In this document: positions 7,445 to 15,781 of the stretch, piece after piece
Layout of the letters: every line of letters begins with the position of its first letter
Numbering within the stretch: position 1 is the stretch's first letter
Source: an uncultured Ruminococcus sp.
GTDB taxonomy: Bacteria > Bacillota > Clostridia > Lachnospirales > Lachnospiraceae
Assembly (NCBI GenBank): GCA_904377845.1
Contig: CAJFGR010000015.1
Coordinates: forward strand, 1-42,354
DNA length: 42,354 nt
Direction: 5' to 3'
Position numbers and translations under genes: made by a program
The notes under the pieces: model-generated
Databases searched by the model: none
The model's input: only the letters and a program-made list of their open reading frames with translations
Told to the model about the DNA's origin: nothing

Positions 7445-8317
7445 TCAGTTGCCTGCAATAATTTCGTACTCTTTGCTGAAGCTTTCGCCCGGAGCCGCTC
7501 TGTTTACATTCGGCTTCTGAGAAAGCTCTTTATCAAACCCGATATCATCGCATCTTCCCATCCACGGTTCGAGGCAGACAAACGGGGCGTCTTTAACAGA
7601 CCAGATGCCGAAATCAGGAAAGCCTTCACACTTCATTCCCACATAGGGAGTTCCGTCTTTATGGCACAGCCATACTTCCTCAATCTGCCCGCCATCAAAA
7701 ATCAGCGCGTCATTTTCGAACATTTCTTCCGTAACCGGGCAGCACTCCCCGCTCAGAGCGAGCGTATGTACTTTTGTGGGGTCGGCGGCAGCCTCGGCCG
7801 GATCGATAAGGATATACTGCAGAGAATCTTTGCCCGGGAACCTCAGGATATAATCTTCTTTCTTCTCATCCGTTCCCGCAAAGCGGAACGCGGGATGTCC
7901 GCCGATTGTAAAGTACATCTCTTCTTCTCCCGGATTGCGAACCTCCCACTTTACACACAGGCTCTTCTCTTTCAGCGTGTAAGTGATAACAAGCTCAAAA
8001 TCAAACGGATAGACTTCCTTCGTCTCTTCACTGGACGCAAGAAGAAAAGATGCAGAATCCGCTTTTTCACAGATACATTTGAATCTGCTGTCCCTCGCGA
8101 ACCCGTGCTGGGATGTAGGGTAATGCGTCCCGTTAATCAGAACTGTGTTACGATATGTCTTTCCCACATTCGGGAACAGCACCGGAGAGTGCCTCTTCCA
8201 GTATACAGGATCAGCCTCCCACAGGAGCTCCGCATTGTTCTTCTTGTCACGAATCCTCGTCACTTCCGCACCTAATTCCGAGATTTCCACGCATAATCTC
8301 TCATTTTCCAGTTTCAT
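7445..8317 (-). CDS. Aldose 1-epimerase family protein (LacX-like)
   Basis: A 290-residue galactose-mutarotase-fold protein of the LacX/YeaD-like branch. Supporting segments are the N-terminal ENERLCVEISELGAEVTRI, HSPVLFPNVGKT near residue 45, the GFARDSRF loop, and GGHPAFRF with the conserved His near residue 140. Family members interconvert sugar anomers in the cytoplasm; several paralogues act on sugar phosphates, so the substrate is open. The ATG is preceded by AAAGGAGG. It converges on tetR and has no obvious operon partner. Confidence 0.88.
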   Translation of the reverse strand: MKLENERLCVEISELGAEVTRIRDKKNNAELLWEADPVYWKRHSPVLFPNVGKTYRNTVLINGTHYPTSQHGFARDSRFKCICEKADSASFLLASSEETKEVYPFDFELVITYTLKEKSLCVKWEVRNPGEEEMYFTIGGHPAFRFAGTDEKKEDYILRFPGKDSLQYILIDPAEAAADPTKVHTLALSGECCPVTEEMFENDALIFDGGQIEEVWLCHKDGTPYVGMKCEGFPDFGIWSVKDAPFVCLEPWMGRCDDIGFDKELSQKPNVNRAAPGESFSKEYEIIAGN

Positions 8318-8386
8318 GCTCTTTCCTCCTTTTCCTGATAATCGTCCTTTTTATCCACAATCCTTACGGCATACCGGCATCTTATT

Positions 8387-9466
8387 TTATTCGGCAGTGT
8401 CCGTCTGCTCCACCTGAATGCAGTTGTCCACCAGATAATCCGTCACTTTATCGCGGAGAACCGCTGCTTTGAGCTCGTCCTCCCCCACCTGTTCGGTATA
8501 TTCATCCACATCGTCATATCCTGCCTGTTCCGCATACTCGGCCATACCTTCTTCATATTCCTCATCCGTCGGTTCGAGATGTCTCTTCTCGGCAATCAGT
8601 TTAAGCGCCTCCTCAAGAGCCACTCCCTGGCGGACAGACTCGTCAATCTGCGCGTTGAAATCATCTTCTGACATCTGCATATAAGTCTCTACAAATTCAC
8701 CAAGCTCCAGTCCGTACATTCCTGCAAGCTGAGTATAGTAATCCGTCATCTGCTGTGTAAGTTCCTCCACCCGGTCCTCCGGATATTTCTTTATCTCTAC
8801 GTTATCCATCAGGGCGCTCTGGACGGAAGATTCCAGCTCAGACTCAATAGACGCCTCTGTGTTCTCCTCGATCTGAGAGCGGATTTCCTCCCTGTACTCA
8901 TCCACTGTCTCAGACTCATCGCTGATCTCCTTCACCCACTCGTCTGTCAGTTCCGGTGTAACCTGCTGTGAAATCGAATTGAGCACAATGTGGAAATCCG
9001 CCACCGCGCCTGACATATCCGGATTCCGGTCATACGGATCCGGGAACTGTACCGTAATATCAAATTCATCTCCGGTCTGGTGTCCCGCAATCTGCTCTTC
9101 AAATCCTTTATAGTCGTCCGTCGCTCCGATAAAGGAATTGCTTCCCAGCTCCAGGTCCGCTCCTTCTGCGGAACCGCCGTCAAAGGCCGTTCCGTCAAGG
9201 TAACCGGTATAATCGATATTAACGATGTCTCCCATTTCCGCCGCACGGTCTGTCACTTCTTCTGTCTGCGCATATGCGGCAAGATTGCTCTGAATCACCT
9301 GCTCCACCTGATCGTCCGTAACCTCCTCGGCCGGTGTCGGCTGGGGTACCTCAAGGCCTTTATACTGCTTTACCGTCACATAATCGTTGGACAGCTCCCC
9401 GCTGCATCCGGCAAGTGTTCCCGCCAGTGCTGCGGCGAGCATTACAGTAATAAATTTCTTTTTCAT
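8387..9466 (-). CDS. Trigger-factor-like FKBP prolyl isomerase lipoprotein
   Basis: A 359-residue extracytoplasmic protein. It begins with a lipoprotein signal peptide ending in LAGTLAGC, so the mature protein would be lipidated on that Cys. Residues about 80-170 are an FKBP-type peptidyl-prolyl isomerase domain (GDIVNIDYTGYLDG, ELGSNSFI, FEEQIAGHQTGDEFDI, FPDPY). The rest is the helical trigger-factor C-terminal chaperone region. The ribosome-binding N-domain of true trigger factor is absent. It is thus a surface foldase rather than ribosome-bound Tig, comparable in role to PrsA. The C-terminus is highly acidic. The ribosome site GGAGAAAG is good. Confidence 0.85.
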   Translation of the reverse strand: MKKKFITVMLAAALAGTLAGCSGELSNDYVTVKQYKGLEVPQPTPAEEVTDDQVEQVIQSNLAAYAQTEEVTDRAAEMGDIVNIDYTGYLDGTAFDGGSAEGADLELGSNSFIGATDDYKGFEEQIAGHQTGDEFDITVQFPDPYDRNPDMSGAVADFHIVLNSISQQVTPELTDEWVKEISDESETVDEYREEIRSQIEENTEASIESELESSVQSALMDNVEIKKYPEDRVEELTQQMTDYYTQLAGMYGLELGEFVETYMQMSEDDFNAQIDESVRQGVALEEALKLIAEKRHLEPTDEEYEEGMAEYAEQAGYDDVDEYTEQVGEDELKAAVLRDKVTDYLVDNCIQVEQTDTAE

Positions 9467-9532
9467 TTTCTTTCTCCTTTTCTTCTGTCTTTATCAGCTT
9501 ATATATTATTAATGCATTTACATCCGGGCTTC

Positions 9533-11008
9533 TTACAGAAGCGGGGATAAAAGCCGTGAAAACTGCTCTTTCCCTTTGATTACCAGACTTCTCTCATCAT
9601 AAACCTTTCTGGTAACGTGGGTGCACAGAGTCATGTCATTTTCAAAGGCGCGCTCCAGTTTCTGTACCGTTCTTTCGCTGTAAATAACCGCATTTACCTC
9701 AAAGTTAAGCCCGAAACTGCGGATATCCATATTGGCAGTTCCCACGCACGCGACCATCCCGTCTACGCACACGGTCTTTGCATGAAGGAATCCGTTATTA
9801 TATACATAACATTTGGCGCCCGCAGCCACCATATCTCCCACATAGGAATATGTCGCCCAGTAGACAAACGGATGATCCGGCTTGCAGGGTACCATTATGC
9901 GCACATCTATTCCCGACCGGCTTGCGATCTTCAGTGCGTCCAGAATCGAATCATCGGGTATGAAATACGGCGTCTGAATATACACATGATCCTTTGCGCT
10001 GTGAATCAGGCGCAGGTAATTGTCATGGATCGTCTTAATCTGCGAATCCGGACCGCTGGATATAATCTGCACCGGATCCCTGCCGTGTCTTACATACTGG
10101 GGAATCTCAAAAAGAGTATCTTCAAGGAAGAGATTCTCTTTCGCCGCGTAATTCCAGTCAAGCACAAAACGCACGGCGAGCGAAGTCACCGCAGCGCCCT
10201 CAATGCACAGGTGCGTATCACGCCAGTATCCGAACTTCTTGTCACGGCCGAGATATTCCCGGCCCACATTAAAGCCGCCCACGAAGCCGATGCGCCCGTC
10301 GATAACAACGATCTTGCGGTGGTTGCGGTAATTGACGCGGAGCTGCAGTTTTCCCAGTAATGCGGGGAAGAATTCTGCGACCTGAATCCCTTCATTTTCC
10401 AGCCGCTCCCAGTCTTTATTTTTCATCGTCCGGCATCCCATACTGTCAAAAAGCACCCGGACTTCCACGCCTTCTCTTGCCTTCTCAATGAGAACTTTTT
10501 CGATCTCCTGCCACAGTTCATCATTTCTGATAATGTAATACTGCAGGTGAATATACCGCTTCGCCTGCCGCATCTCCTCGATCAGCGCCCGGAATTTTGC
10601 CTTTCCGTCCGTATAAATACGAATGTCGTTGTTGTCCGTAAGGACGGCTTCGCCTGCTTCCAGGTTATACAGGATCAGATCCTTGAACCGCCCCATCTCC
10701 GGATTGGCCATCCTCAGACGTTTATGGTAAATCGTCTCCTCCTGCCGCCGCACGGCATATTTCAGTTCCCCTTCTATCTCCTTAGCCTTAAACATCCGGC
10801 TCTTGTGAAAATCCTGACCGATGACCAGGTAGAGGATAAAACCCAGTATCGGTATAAAATAAAGCAGAAGAAGCCACGTCCATACCGTCTGCGGAGATCT
10901 CCTCTGGAAGAACACTATGATCAGCGCGAAGAGGATATTGATGATGACGATATTGTCCATAATAAAGTCATAGACCGTCACCACTCCGTTCCAAATCATT
11001 TCTGCCAT
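9533..11008 (-). CDS. cls: Cardiolipin synthase
   Basis: A 491-residue membrane enzyme that joins two phosphatidylglycerols into cardiolipin and glycerol. Two transmembrane segments lie at residues about 20-65. Both phospholipase D catalytic HKD motifs are intact: HRKIVVIDGRIGFVGG in the first half and HAKTVCVDGMVACVGTAN in the second. Length and domain order match the Firmicutes Cls family. The ATG follows AAGGAG with good spacing. It appears to be transcribed alone from a promoter about 100 bp upstream. Confidence 0.95.
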   Translation of the reverse strand: MAEMIWNGVVTVYDFIMDNIVIINILFALIIVFFQRRSPQTVWTWLLLLYFIPILGFILYLVIGQDFHKSRMFKAKEIEGELKYAVRRQEETIYHKRLRMANPEMGRFKDLILYNLEAGEAVLTDNNDIRIYTDGKAKFRALIEEMRQAKRYIHLQYYIIRNDELWQEIEKVLIEKAREGVEVRVLFDSMGCRTMKNKDWERLENEGIQVAEFFPALLGKLQLRVNYRNHRKIVVIDGRIGFVGGFNVGREYLGRDKKFGYWRDTHLCIEGAAVTSLAVRFVLDWNYAAKENLFLEDTLFEIPQYVRHGRDPVQIISSGPDSQIKTIHDNYLRLIHSAKDHVYIQTPYFIPDDSILDALKIASRSGIDVRIMVPCKPDHPFVYWATYSYVGDMVAAGAKCYVYNNGFLHAKTVCVDGMVACVGTANMDIRSFGLNFEVNAVIYSERTVQKLERAFENDMTLCTHVTRKVYDERSLVIKGKEQFSRLLSPLL

Positions 11009-11101
11009 TAAATCAAACTCCTTTATATCCGTAATGTTCCCGCCGGATCCGCCGCGTCGTACTGACTCTGCACCGCCTTAACCGGGACACATCACTATAA
11101 C

Positions 11102-11131
11102 AGTATACCCGTTCTGACTTGTAAAAGTAAA
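11102..11131 (-). promoter_or_regulatory. Candidate promoter of cls
   Basis: On the minus strand TTTACT (11131-11126) is followed after 18 bp by TATACT (11107-11102), about 95 bp before the cls ATG. Confidence 0.5.
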
Positions 11132-11159
11132 CCCTAAACCTTGAAAAAGTACCTAAAAT

Positions 11160-11216
11160 AATTCTGCCGGGACCGTTCAGTATAAATTGCTTATACACGC
11201 TCAGTCCCGGCAGATA
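11160..11216 (-). terminator. Terminator of the surface phosphoesterase gene
   Basis: TCTGCCGGGAC (11163-11173) and GTCCCGGCAGA (11204-11214) form a perfect 11-bp stem with a 30-nt loop. On the minus strand the stem is followed by ATTATTTTAG. It lies 33 bp past the phosphoesterase stop codon. Confidence 0.75.
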
Positions 11217-11246
11217 TGCCCTGAAAACAAATTATTTTAAAGACAA

Positions 11247-14200
11247 CTATTTATGTAATTTTTTACGAATTACCACAATTCCTGCTGCACACGCGGCTGC
11301 AACAAGAAGCACTATATAGATTCCGGCAGGGCTTTCAACGCCTGTCTGCGGTGCATTTGCCCCTTCATCGGAAGAATCTGCGGCATTATTTTTGTCACCA
11401 TCATTTCCTCCCTGAGGTTTCTGACCGTCATCCGGATTCTGTCCGTCGTCCGGGTTCTGTCCATCGTCCGGGTTCTGTCCGTCATCCGGGTTCTGTCCGT
11501 CATCCGGGTTCTGTCCGTCGTCCGGATCCTGTCCGTCATCCGGATTTCCCGCATCGTTTGCTGTCAGTCTGTATGACGCAACTGTTCCGGACACTTCGCA
11601 GGCTGCCAGCAGATACGCATTACCGTCTGCGCTGTCCTCAGCCGGAATAAAGCACAGACCCTCCGGAGAGTCATCCCCCGCGATATCTTCACTGAAGTCT
11701 CTGGAGTTAATATAATTTACAAAGGTACTGTTCTCCGGATCGGTAATATCATATACCATCACGCCGCCGACTCTTTCAAGTCCTACAAACGCATACGTTT
11801 TCTCACCCACGGTTCCGACTGTCACACTTTCAGACTCGGGACCTTTCTTTCCGGACCGGTCGTCGATCGATTTATCGTCATTGGAACAGTTGAAATTGTC
11901 CGGAACGTATTCCGCTGTCTTTTTTTCAAAATCACTGCCGCTTCCGTACACTTCGATCAGGCCGTTTTCATCTGCCTTGTACACGGTAAAGGAACGTCCG
12001 CCGAAGAGATAATCCGTACCTTCATCCAGGCCGTCATAATCGCTGCTGTCAAAGAATACTACTTTCCCGTTCAGGCCGCTGTTTTCCGCAGTAATCTTTC
12101 CTGTCGGGGAAGTCTCGCCGTCCTTGAAATTGCGCTCATCTTCATTGAGATAATCTCCCCACTCTCTGGAATCTCCCTCATTTGCAGTCACAAGATAGTC
12201 CGTGCCGTCCACAGAGTAAAGAGCAATGCCGTCCGGCATACGGATTCCTTTCAGAGACTCATACGTCTTCGGATTGTACGCCTCATCTTTCTTATCAATA
12301 TCAACCGGTGTTTTGCTGTAGTCTTCATAGCCGGCAGAATAAATTCCTGTTACCTGAAGACTGTCCAGATCAATTACCGCGATGGCATTTGCTTCCTGTA
12401 GTGTTATATATGCGGTATTATTGCCTGCCGCAATATATTCCGGTTCCAGGTCTGCCGACGGAGCCGTATCCTTTTTCAGTACAATTCCCGCATCTGTGAG
12501 AGCCTGTCTCTCCTCCGCACTGTCATATGCCTCAAATCCTACATTTTCTGCTGTACCGTCTGCAAGGGAGATAACAGTCACAGTTCCGGCAGGATCTGTC
12601 ACTCCTTCTCCATAGCCTTCTCTCGGTTCTCCTTCATTTGCCGTCAGGATTTTGCTGTCATCCGGAGTAAATGTCACCATATCCGGCTGTGCGCCTGTCT
12701 CATACGCCTGTTCAAATGTGAGAGTTCCATCCTCATTGCAGGTAAATACAGCCGCACGTCCGTTATCCGCGTACCCTTCCGCCTGAACTGCCACTGCAAG
12801 TTTTGTACCGTCCGCAGAAACTGCCACGGAAGTCATATCTCCGTATGTAAATCCTTCGCAGTTCTCCTCAATGATGGATTTCACATCAATATCGTTGCCG
12901 TCCAGCAGATCGATATTCTCTTTATTTTCCATGTCTTTTACGGCGATAGCTGTCAGATTCCCGGTCTGTCCGTTTACTGCATAAGCCCATCCGGTGACTG
13001 TATTATAGTCTACAATCTCCATCACGCCGCCGTCCGCATTTGTCATGCCTGCGTCATAGCGTGCATCCTGAACCAGATCAAGGGATGTATTTCCATTCTC
13101 GACCCCTGTTGTCTTCGTGCCGCCGTCTGTATTCTTCGTTACACTGAAGGAATCGATCAGCTCGCTGTCCGGTGCCGCGCTGTCGCCGGCAAGATTATAT
13201 ACATTGACAGAAATCTTGTCGCCGTTTACGTCAAATACCGCATAACTGGGGCTGTATTCCTGATTCCACTCCTGATTTCCGTACGGCAGATTTCCCGCAA
13301 GGTAAGCCTGTGATCCGGTCTCACCGTTTGCAAGGACCGGGAAATCGGCGTTATTCTCTTTGTCCACTTCTGCGAACGGAGTGTAGTACTGCATATCGGA
13401 GCAGCAGTTTCCTGTCAGATAAATTGTTCCGTCGGGATCATAGATCGTATCCAGTCTCTCGGCATTTCGCTGGCCGTCTTTGAGCACGTAGCTTCTGGAA
13501 TATACATGATCATGTCCGCCCAGAACAAAATCTACGTCAAACTCATCCATCACTTTCTCAAATCCTGCATCCACGTAGTTCTCAATATCAGAATCTGCCG
13601 CGTGTTTTGCCACGGTCTGGGTGGATTTATGGTGAGTCACAATCAGCCACTGATACTGACCTGCATATTCAGAAGTAGCCGCATTCAGCGTAGTCCTGAA
13701 GTTCTCAACCATTGCCTCTGCCTCGGAGTTATCCTTGGAAGCGCTGGGCACACTTGCATTTCCTGCGTTTTCCTCATCATTGCCTCCCGGATACGCTCCG
13801 GTATTCAGTGTGACAAAAAGTACATTATTATAGAGATAATAGTAATTCCCCTTGGTCTCCATCTCACGGCGCTCAGTAAAATCATACTGCCCCTCTGCGT
13901 TCGGAGTCACACCGTTGGATTCGGAATTGTTGGCGATCTCATCCGCTGTGGCCTGTATATAGTTTCCGTGGCTCTGGCTCGTACCGTTATTCTGCCCGCG
14001 GAACGTTGTCTTCACCTGCTCAAGCTGGCCGTTTTCATCTACACCGTCAACAGACATTTCATTCGGAAGATTGAAATGATCCGCAAACATATAGTGTCTG
14101 TCATGGTTTCCCACCGCCGGAGCGTATGCGATAGACGCCATCTCCTCCGGAGCAAAAAACGCTTCATACTCACTGGATTTTCCCCAGCTCTGATCTTCCA

Positions 14201-14780
14201 CCTGGTCTCCTGCAGATACAACAAGGCTTACGCCCTCTGCCGCCAGCTTTTCCATCATGGCAGCCCAGCCGGTCTGGTTGGTGCCGTCTGACGGGTTCCA
14301 GCCTCCGTTATTTGTCTCCCCGCTCTCCTTAATCTGTGGATCACTTGTAAACCCAAAGGAAAACTCGCCGGCTTTTGCAGTGGTATAAGTATATGCCTCT
14401 GACCATGTCTGTCCTCCGTCATAAGAGATCTGATAAGAATAGGATGTATCCGGTGTCAGCCCGCTCACTGTGGCCTTACATACCATCTTTCCTGTATCTG
14501 TGTATTTTCCTGTATCCAGTTTGGTTGGCGCTGTCAGTTCGCTGACAACTGCTTCCGCAGTAATATCGCCGAATTTCACCATTGCCTGCTCCGTACCGTC
14601 CGGCGCATACCAGTTCAGATTAACGGATGCTGTTGTCGCGCCCGGCTGAACAGTCAGATACTCAACAGATACATTTCCCGCATCCTGAACATCAGGCTGT
14701 GCAGATACATTCAGCCCCTGTGTGCAGAGCATGGTAACCGCCAGTGCAGCCGCAGCACTTTTATGCCATATTTTTTTCAT
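11247..14780 (-). CDS. Cell-wall metallophosphoesterase with choice-of-anchor-I propeller
   Basis: A 1177-residue secreted protein. Its parts in order are: a signal peptide ending near AQP (residue 29); an Fn3/purple-acid-phosphatase-like domain (about 35-137); a calcineurin-like phosphoesterase domain (about 143-510) with SDPQ, AGDQVED, GNHDRH, VTHHKS and GGHDHVYSR; a choice-of-anchor-I / phytase-like beta-propeller domain (about 590-1080, with TANEGEPREG and TANEGDSREWG); seven PDDGQ-type repeats; and an APQTG sortase-like motif, a hydrophobic helix and an RKKLHK tail. It likely hydrolyses phosphate esters at the cell surface. APQTG differs from LPXTG in the first residue. The upstream Pho-box-like array suggests induction by phosphate starvation. 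Confidence 0.9.
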   Translation of the reverse strand: MKKIWHKSAAAALAVTMLCTQGLNVSAQPDVQDAGNVSVEYLTVQPGATTASVNLNWYAPDGTEQAMVKFGDITAEAVVSELTAPTKLDTGKYTDTGKMVCKATVSGLTPDTSYSYQISYDGGQTWSEAYTYTTAKAGEFSFGFTSDPQIKESGETNNGGWNPSDGTNQTGWAAMMEKLAAEGVSLVVSAGDQVEDQSWGKSSEYEAFFAPEEMASIAYAPAVGNHDRHYMFADHFNLPNEMSVDGVDENGQLEQVKTTFRGQNNGTSQSHGNYIQATADEIANNSESNGVTPNAEGQYDFTERREMETKGNYYYLYNNVLFVTLNTGAYPGGNDEENAGNASVPSASKDNSEAEAMVENFRTTLNAATSEYAGQYQWLIVTHHKSTQTVAKHAADSDIENYVDAGFEKVMDEFDVDFVLGGHDHVYSRSYVLKDGQRNAERLDTIYDPDGTIYLTGNCCSDMQYYTPFAEVDKENNADFPVLANGETGSQAYLAGNLPYGNQEWNQEYSPSYAVFDVNGDKISVNVYNLAGDSAAPDSELIDSFSVTKNTDGGTKTTGVENGNTSLDLVQDARYDAGMTNADGGVMEIVDYNTVTGWAYAVNGQTGNLTAIAVKDMENKENIDLLDGNDIDVKSIIEENCEGFTYGDMTSVAVSADGTKLAVAVQAEGYADNGRAAVFTCNEDGTLTFEQAYETGAQPDMVTFTPDDSKILTANEGEPREGYGEGVTDPAGTVTVISLADGTAENVGFEAYDSAEERQALTDAGIVLKKDTAPSADLEPEYIAAGNNTAYITLQEANAIAVIDLDSLQVTGIYSAGYEDYSKTPVDIDKKDEAYNPKTYESLKGIRMPDGIALYSVDGTDYLVTANEGDSREWGDYLNEDERNFKDGETSPTGKITAENSGLNGKVVFFDSSDYDGLDEGTDYLFGGRSFTVYKADENGLIEVYGSGSDFEKKTAEYVPDNFNCSNDDKSIDDRSGKKGPESESVTVGTVGEKTYAFVGLERVGGVMVYDITDPENSTFVNYINSRDFSEDIAGDDSPEGLCFIPAEDSADGNAYLLAACEVSGTVASYRLTANDAGNPDDGQDPDDGQNPDDGQNPDDGQNPDDGQNPDDGQNPDDGQKPQGGNDGDKNNAADSSDEGANAPQTGVESPAGIYIVLLVAAACAAGIVVIRKKLHK
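11421..11546 (-). repeat. Tandem 18-bp coding repeat, seven copies
   Basis: Seven in-frame 18-bp units encode [N/D]PDDGQ (the second is DPDDGQ, the others NPDDGQ). They form a flexible acidic wall-spanning linker just before the sortase motif of the phosphoesterase. Copy number is likely variable between strains. Confidence 0.95.
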
Positions 14781-14835
14781 AAAGTTCCCTTTCCGCTGTC
14801 ATTTACCTCAGCAAAATCTGTAGTATATTAAGTGT

Positions 14836-14854
14836 CTCTGCCGGTATGGCAGAG
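14836..14854 (-). other. 5' UTR hairpin of the phosphoesterase mRNA
   Basis: CTCTGCC (14836-14842) and GGCAGAG (14848-14854) form a perfect 7-bp stem with a 5-nt loop. It lies between the predicted transcription start and the ribosome site. Confidence 0.5.
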
Positions 14855-14868
14855 CAATTCCGGAAAAG

Positions 14869-14923
14869 ATTATAGAGGATTTCTGTTAAATCCAGATATT
14901 TCTTTATGTTAAATTTTTGTTTA
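14869..14923 (-). promoter_or_regulatory. Pho-box-like promoter of the phosphoesterase
   Basis: On the minus strand TAAACA (14923-14918), TTAACA (14912-14907), a weak AAATAT (14901-14896) and TTAACA (14889-14884) are arrayed at 11-12 bp spacing. Nine bases after the last copy is a perfect TATAAT (14874-14869), and there is no -35 hexamer at the normal position. This matches the layout of PhoP-activated promoters in Bacillus (TTAACA-like repeats with about 5-bp spacers). PhoP control is inference. Confidence 0.65.
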
Positions 14924-15004
14924 GCCCGCGGCATCTGTCCCTTTTTTCAAACTTCTGATTGTTTTTAAAACAGCACGATACGGGCTGAAATTACGTGTAT
15001 CATC

Positions 15005-15033
15005 TTGCACTTACCCTGAAACAATGTTAAAAT
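15005..15033 (+). promoter_or_regulatory. Promoter of the 15081 gene
   Basis: TTGCAC (15005-15010), a 17-bp spacer and TAAAAT (15028-15033) lie about 48 bp before the GTG start. Confidence 0.65.
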
Positions 15034-15080
15034 ATGATGTGCGCAAATGCGGAAAATCTAAGATATAGGAGGGTTCTATC

Positions 15081-15524
15081 GTGAGTCCAGTCACTATTGT
15101 ACTGATTGTTGTTCTCGTTGTACTGATCGCCGCCTGCATTGCTCTGTACTTTTTCGGAAAGAGAGCCGAAAAAAAACAGGCTGAACAGCAGGAGCAGATG
15201 GAAGCGGCAGCCCAGACAGTCAGTATGCTCGTCATCGATAAAAAGAAAATGAAATTAAAAGAAGCAGGTCTCCCTGCTGTTGTTCTTGAAAACACGCCGA
15301 AATATTTAAGGCGTACAAAAGTACCGGTCGTAAAGGCAAAGATCGGTCCCAGGATCATGACTCTGATGTGTGATAACAAAGTATTTGAAGTTATCCCTGT
15401 AAAGAAAGAAGTAAAAGCCGTAGTCAGCGGACTGTACATAACAGGGATCAAGAGCGTCAGAGGCGGTTCCATCGAACAGCCGCAGAAGAAGAAAAAAGGG
15501 TTCTTCCGCCGGAATAAATCGTGA
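15081..15524 (+). CDS. Conserved membrane-anchored protein of unknown function
   Basis: A 147-residue protein starting at GTG 15081, preceded by AGGAGGG. Residues 3-26 are one strongly hydrophobic helix. A charged Gln/Glu-rich stretch (KKQAEQQEQMEAAAQ) follows, probably a short coiled coil. A compact domain follows (SMLVIDKKKMKLKEAGLPAVV to GLYITGIKSVRG), and the protein ends in a Lys/Arg-rich tail. The topology is a single-pass anchor with a small cytoplasmic domain. I do not recognise a named family, though its composition looks like a real gene and it has a good promoter and ribosome site. A possible role in membrane or protein quality control would be a guess. Confidence 0.8.
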   Translation: MSPVTIVLIVVLVVLIAACIALYFFGKRAEKKQAEQQEQMEAAAQTVSMLVIDKKKMKLKEAGLPAVVLENTPKYLRRTKVPVVKAKIGPRIMTLMCDNKVFEVIPVKKEVKAVVSGLYITGIKSVRGGSIEQPQKKKKGFFRRNKS

Positions 15525-15548
15525 CCGTGCCGTTTGTATAAAATTTTC

Positions 15549-15731
15549 GCTCCCTGCCCGAATATCATAGTCCAGAACCGTTCCGCTCTACCTCAAAGAT
15601 TCGAATGGATGTAACGTCGGTGTCAAATGTTCGTTCAATGGAACTCCATTTGCACCGCCTAACATCCAGAACAAATGCTTTTCGGAACGTTCTCACTTAA
15701 TGTTCTGTACTATGATATTCGGACAGGGAGC
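15549..15731. repeat. 183-bp nested palindromic element
   Basis: The ends are near-perfect inverted repeats: GCTCCCTG, CGAATATCATAGT and AGAAC on the left (15549-15578) pair with GTTCT, ACTATGATATTCG and CAGGGAGC on the right (15702-15731), separated by 2-base mismatches. Inside are CGTTCCG/CGGAACG (15579-15585/15683-15689), GGATGT/ACATCC (15607-15612/15662-15667), CGGTG-CAAATG/CATTTG-CACCG, and an apical GTTC-AATG-GAAC hairpin (15633-15644). Almost the whole element folds into one long arm. It ends in TTTTTCTTT and lies between converging genes. It could be a MITE-like insertion, a structured RNA or an elaborate bidirectional terminator. Confidence 0.8.
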
Positions 15732-15781
15732 TTTTTCTTTCCAAACGGTACGTTGCGATATATATTTCGAAAACTCACATT

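Noticed and set aside
11013-11198. 61-codon minus-strand frame between cls and the phosphoesterase gene
   Set aside because: It runs across the phosphoesterase terminator and the cls promoter and has no family resemblance.
11421-11546. Short regular repeats that could suggest a CRISPR array
   Set aside because: The 18-bp units are contiguous with no spacers, stay in frame and encode PDDGQ units inside a surface protein.
15011-15568. 185-codon minus-strand frame
   Set aside because: Antisense to the 15081 gene, which has a promoter, ribosome site and membrane anchor; the antisense frame also runs into the palindromic element.
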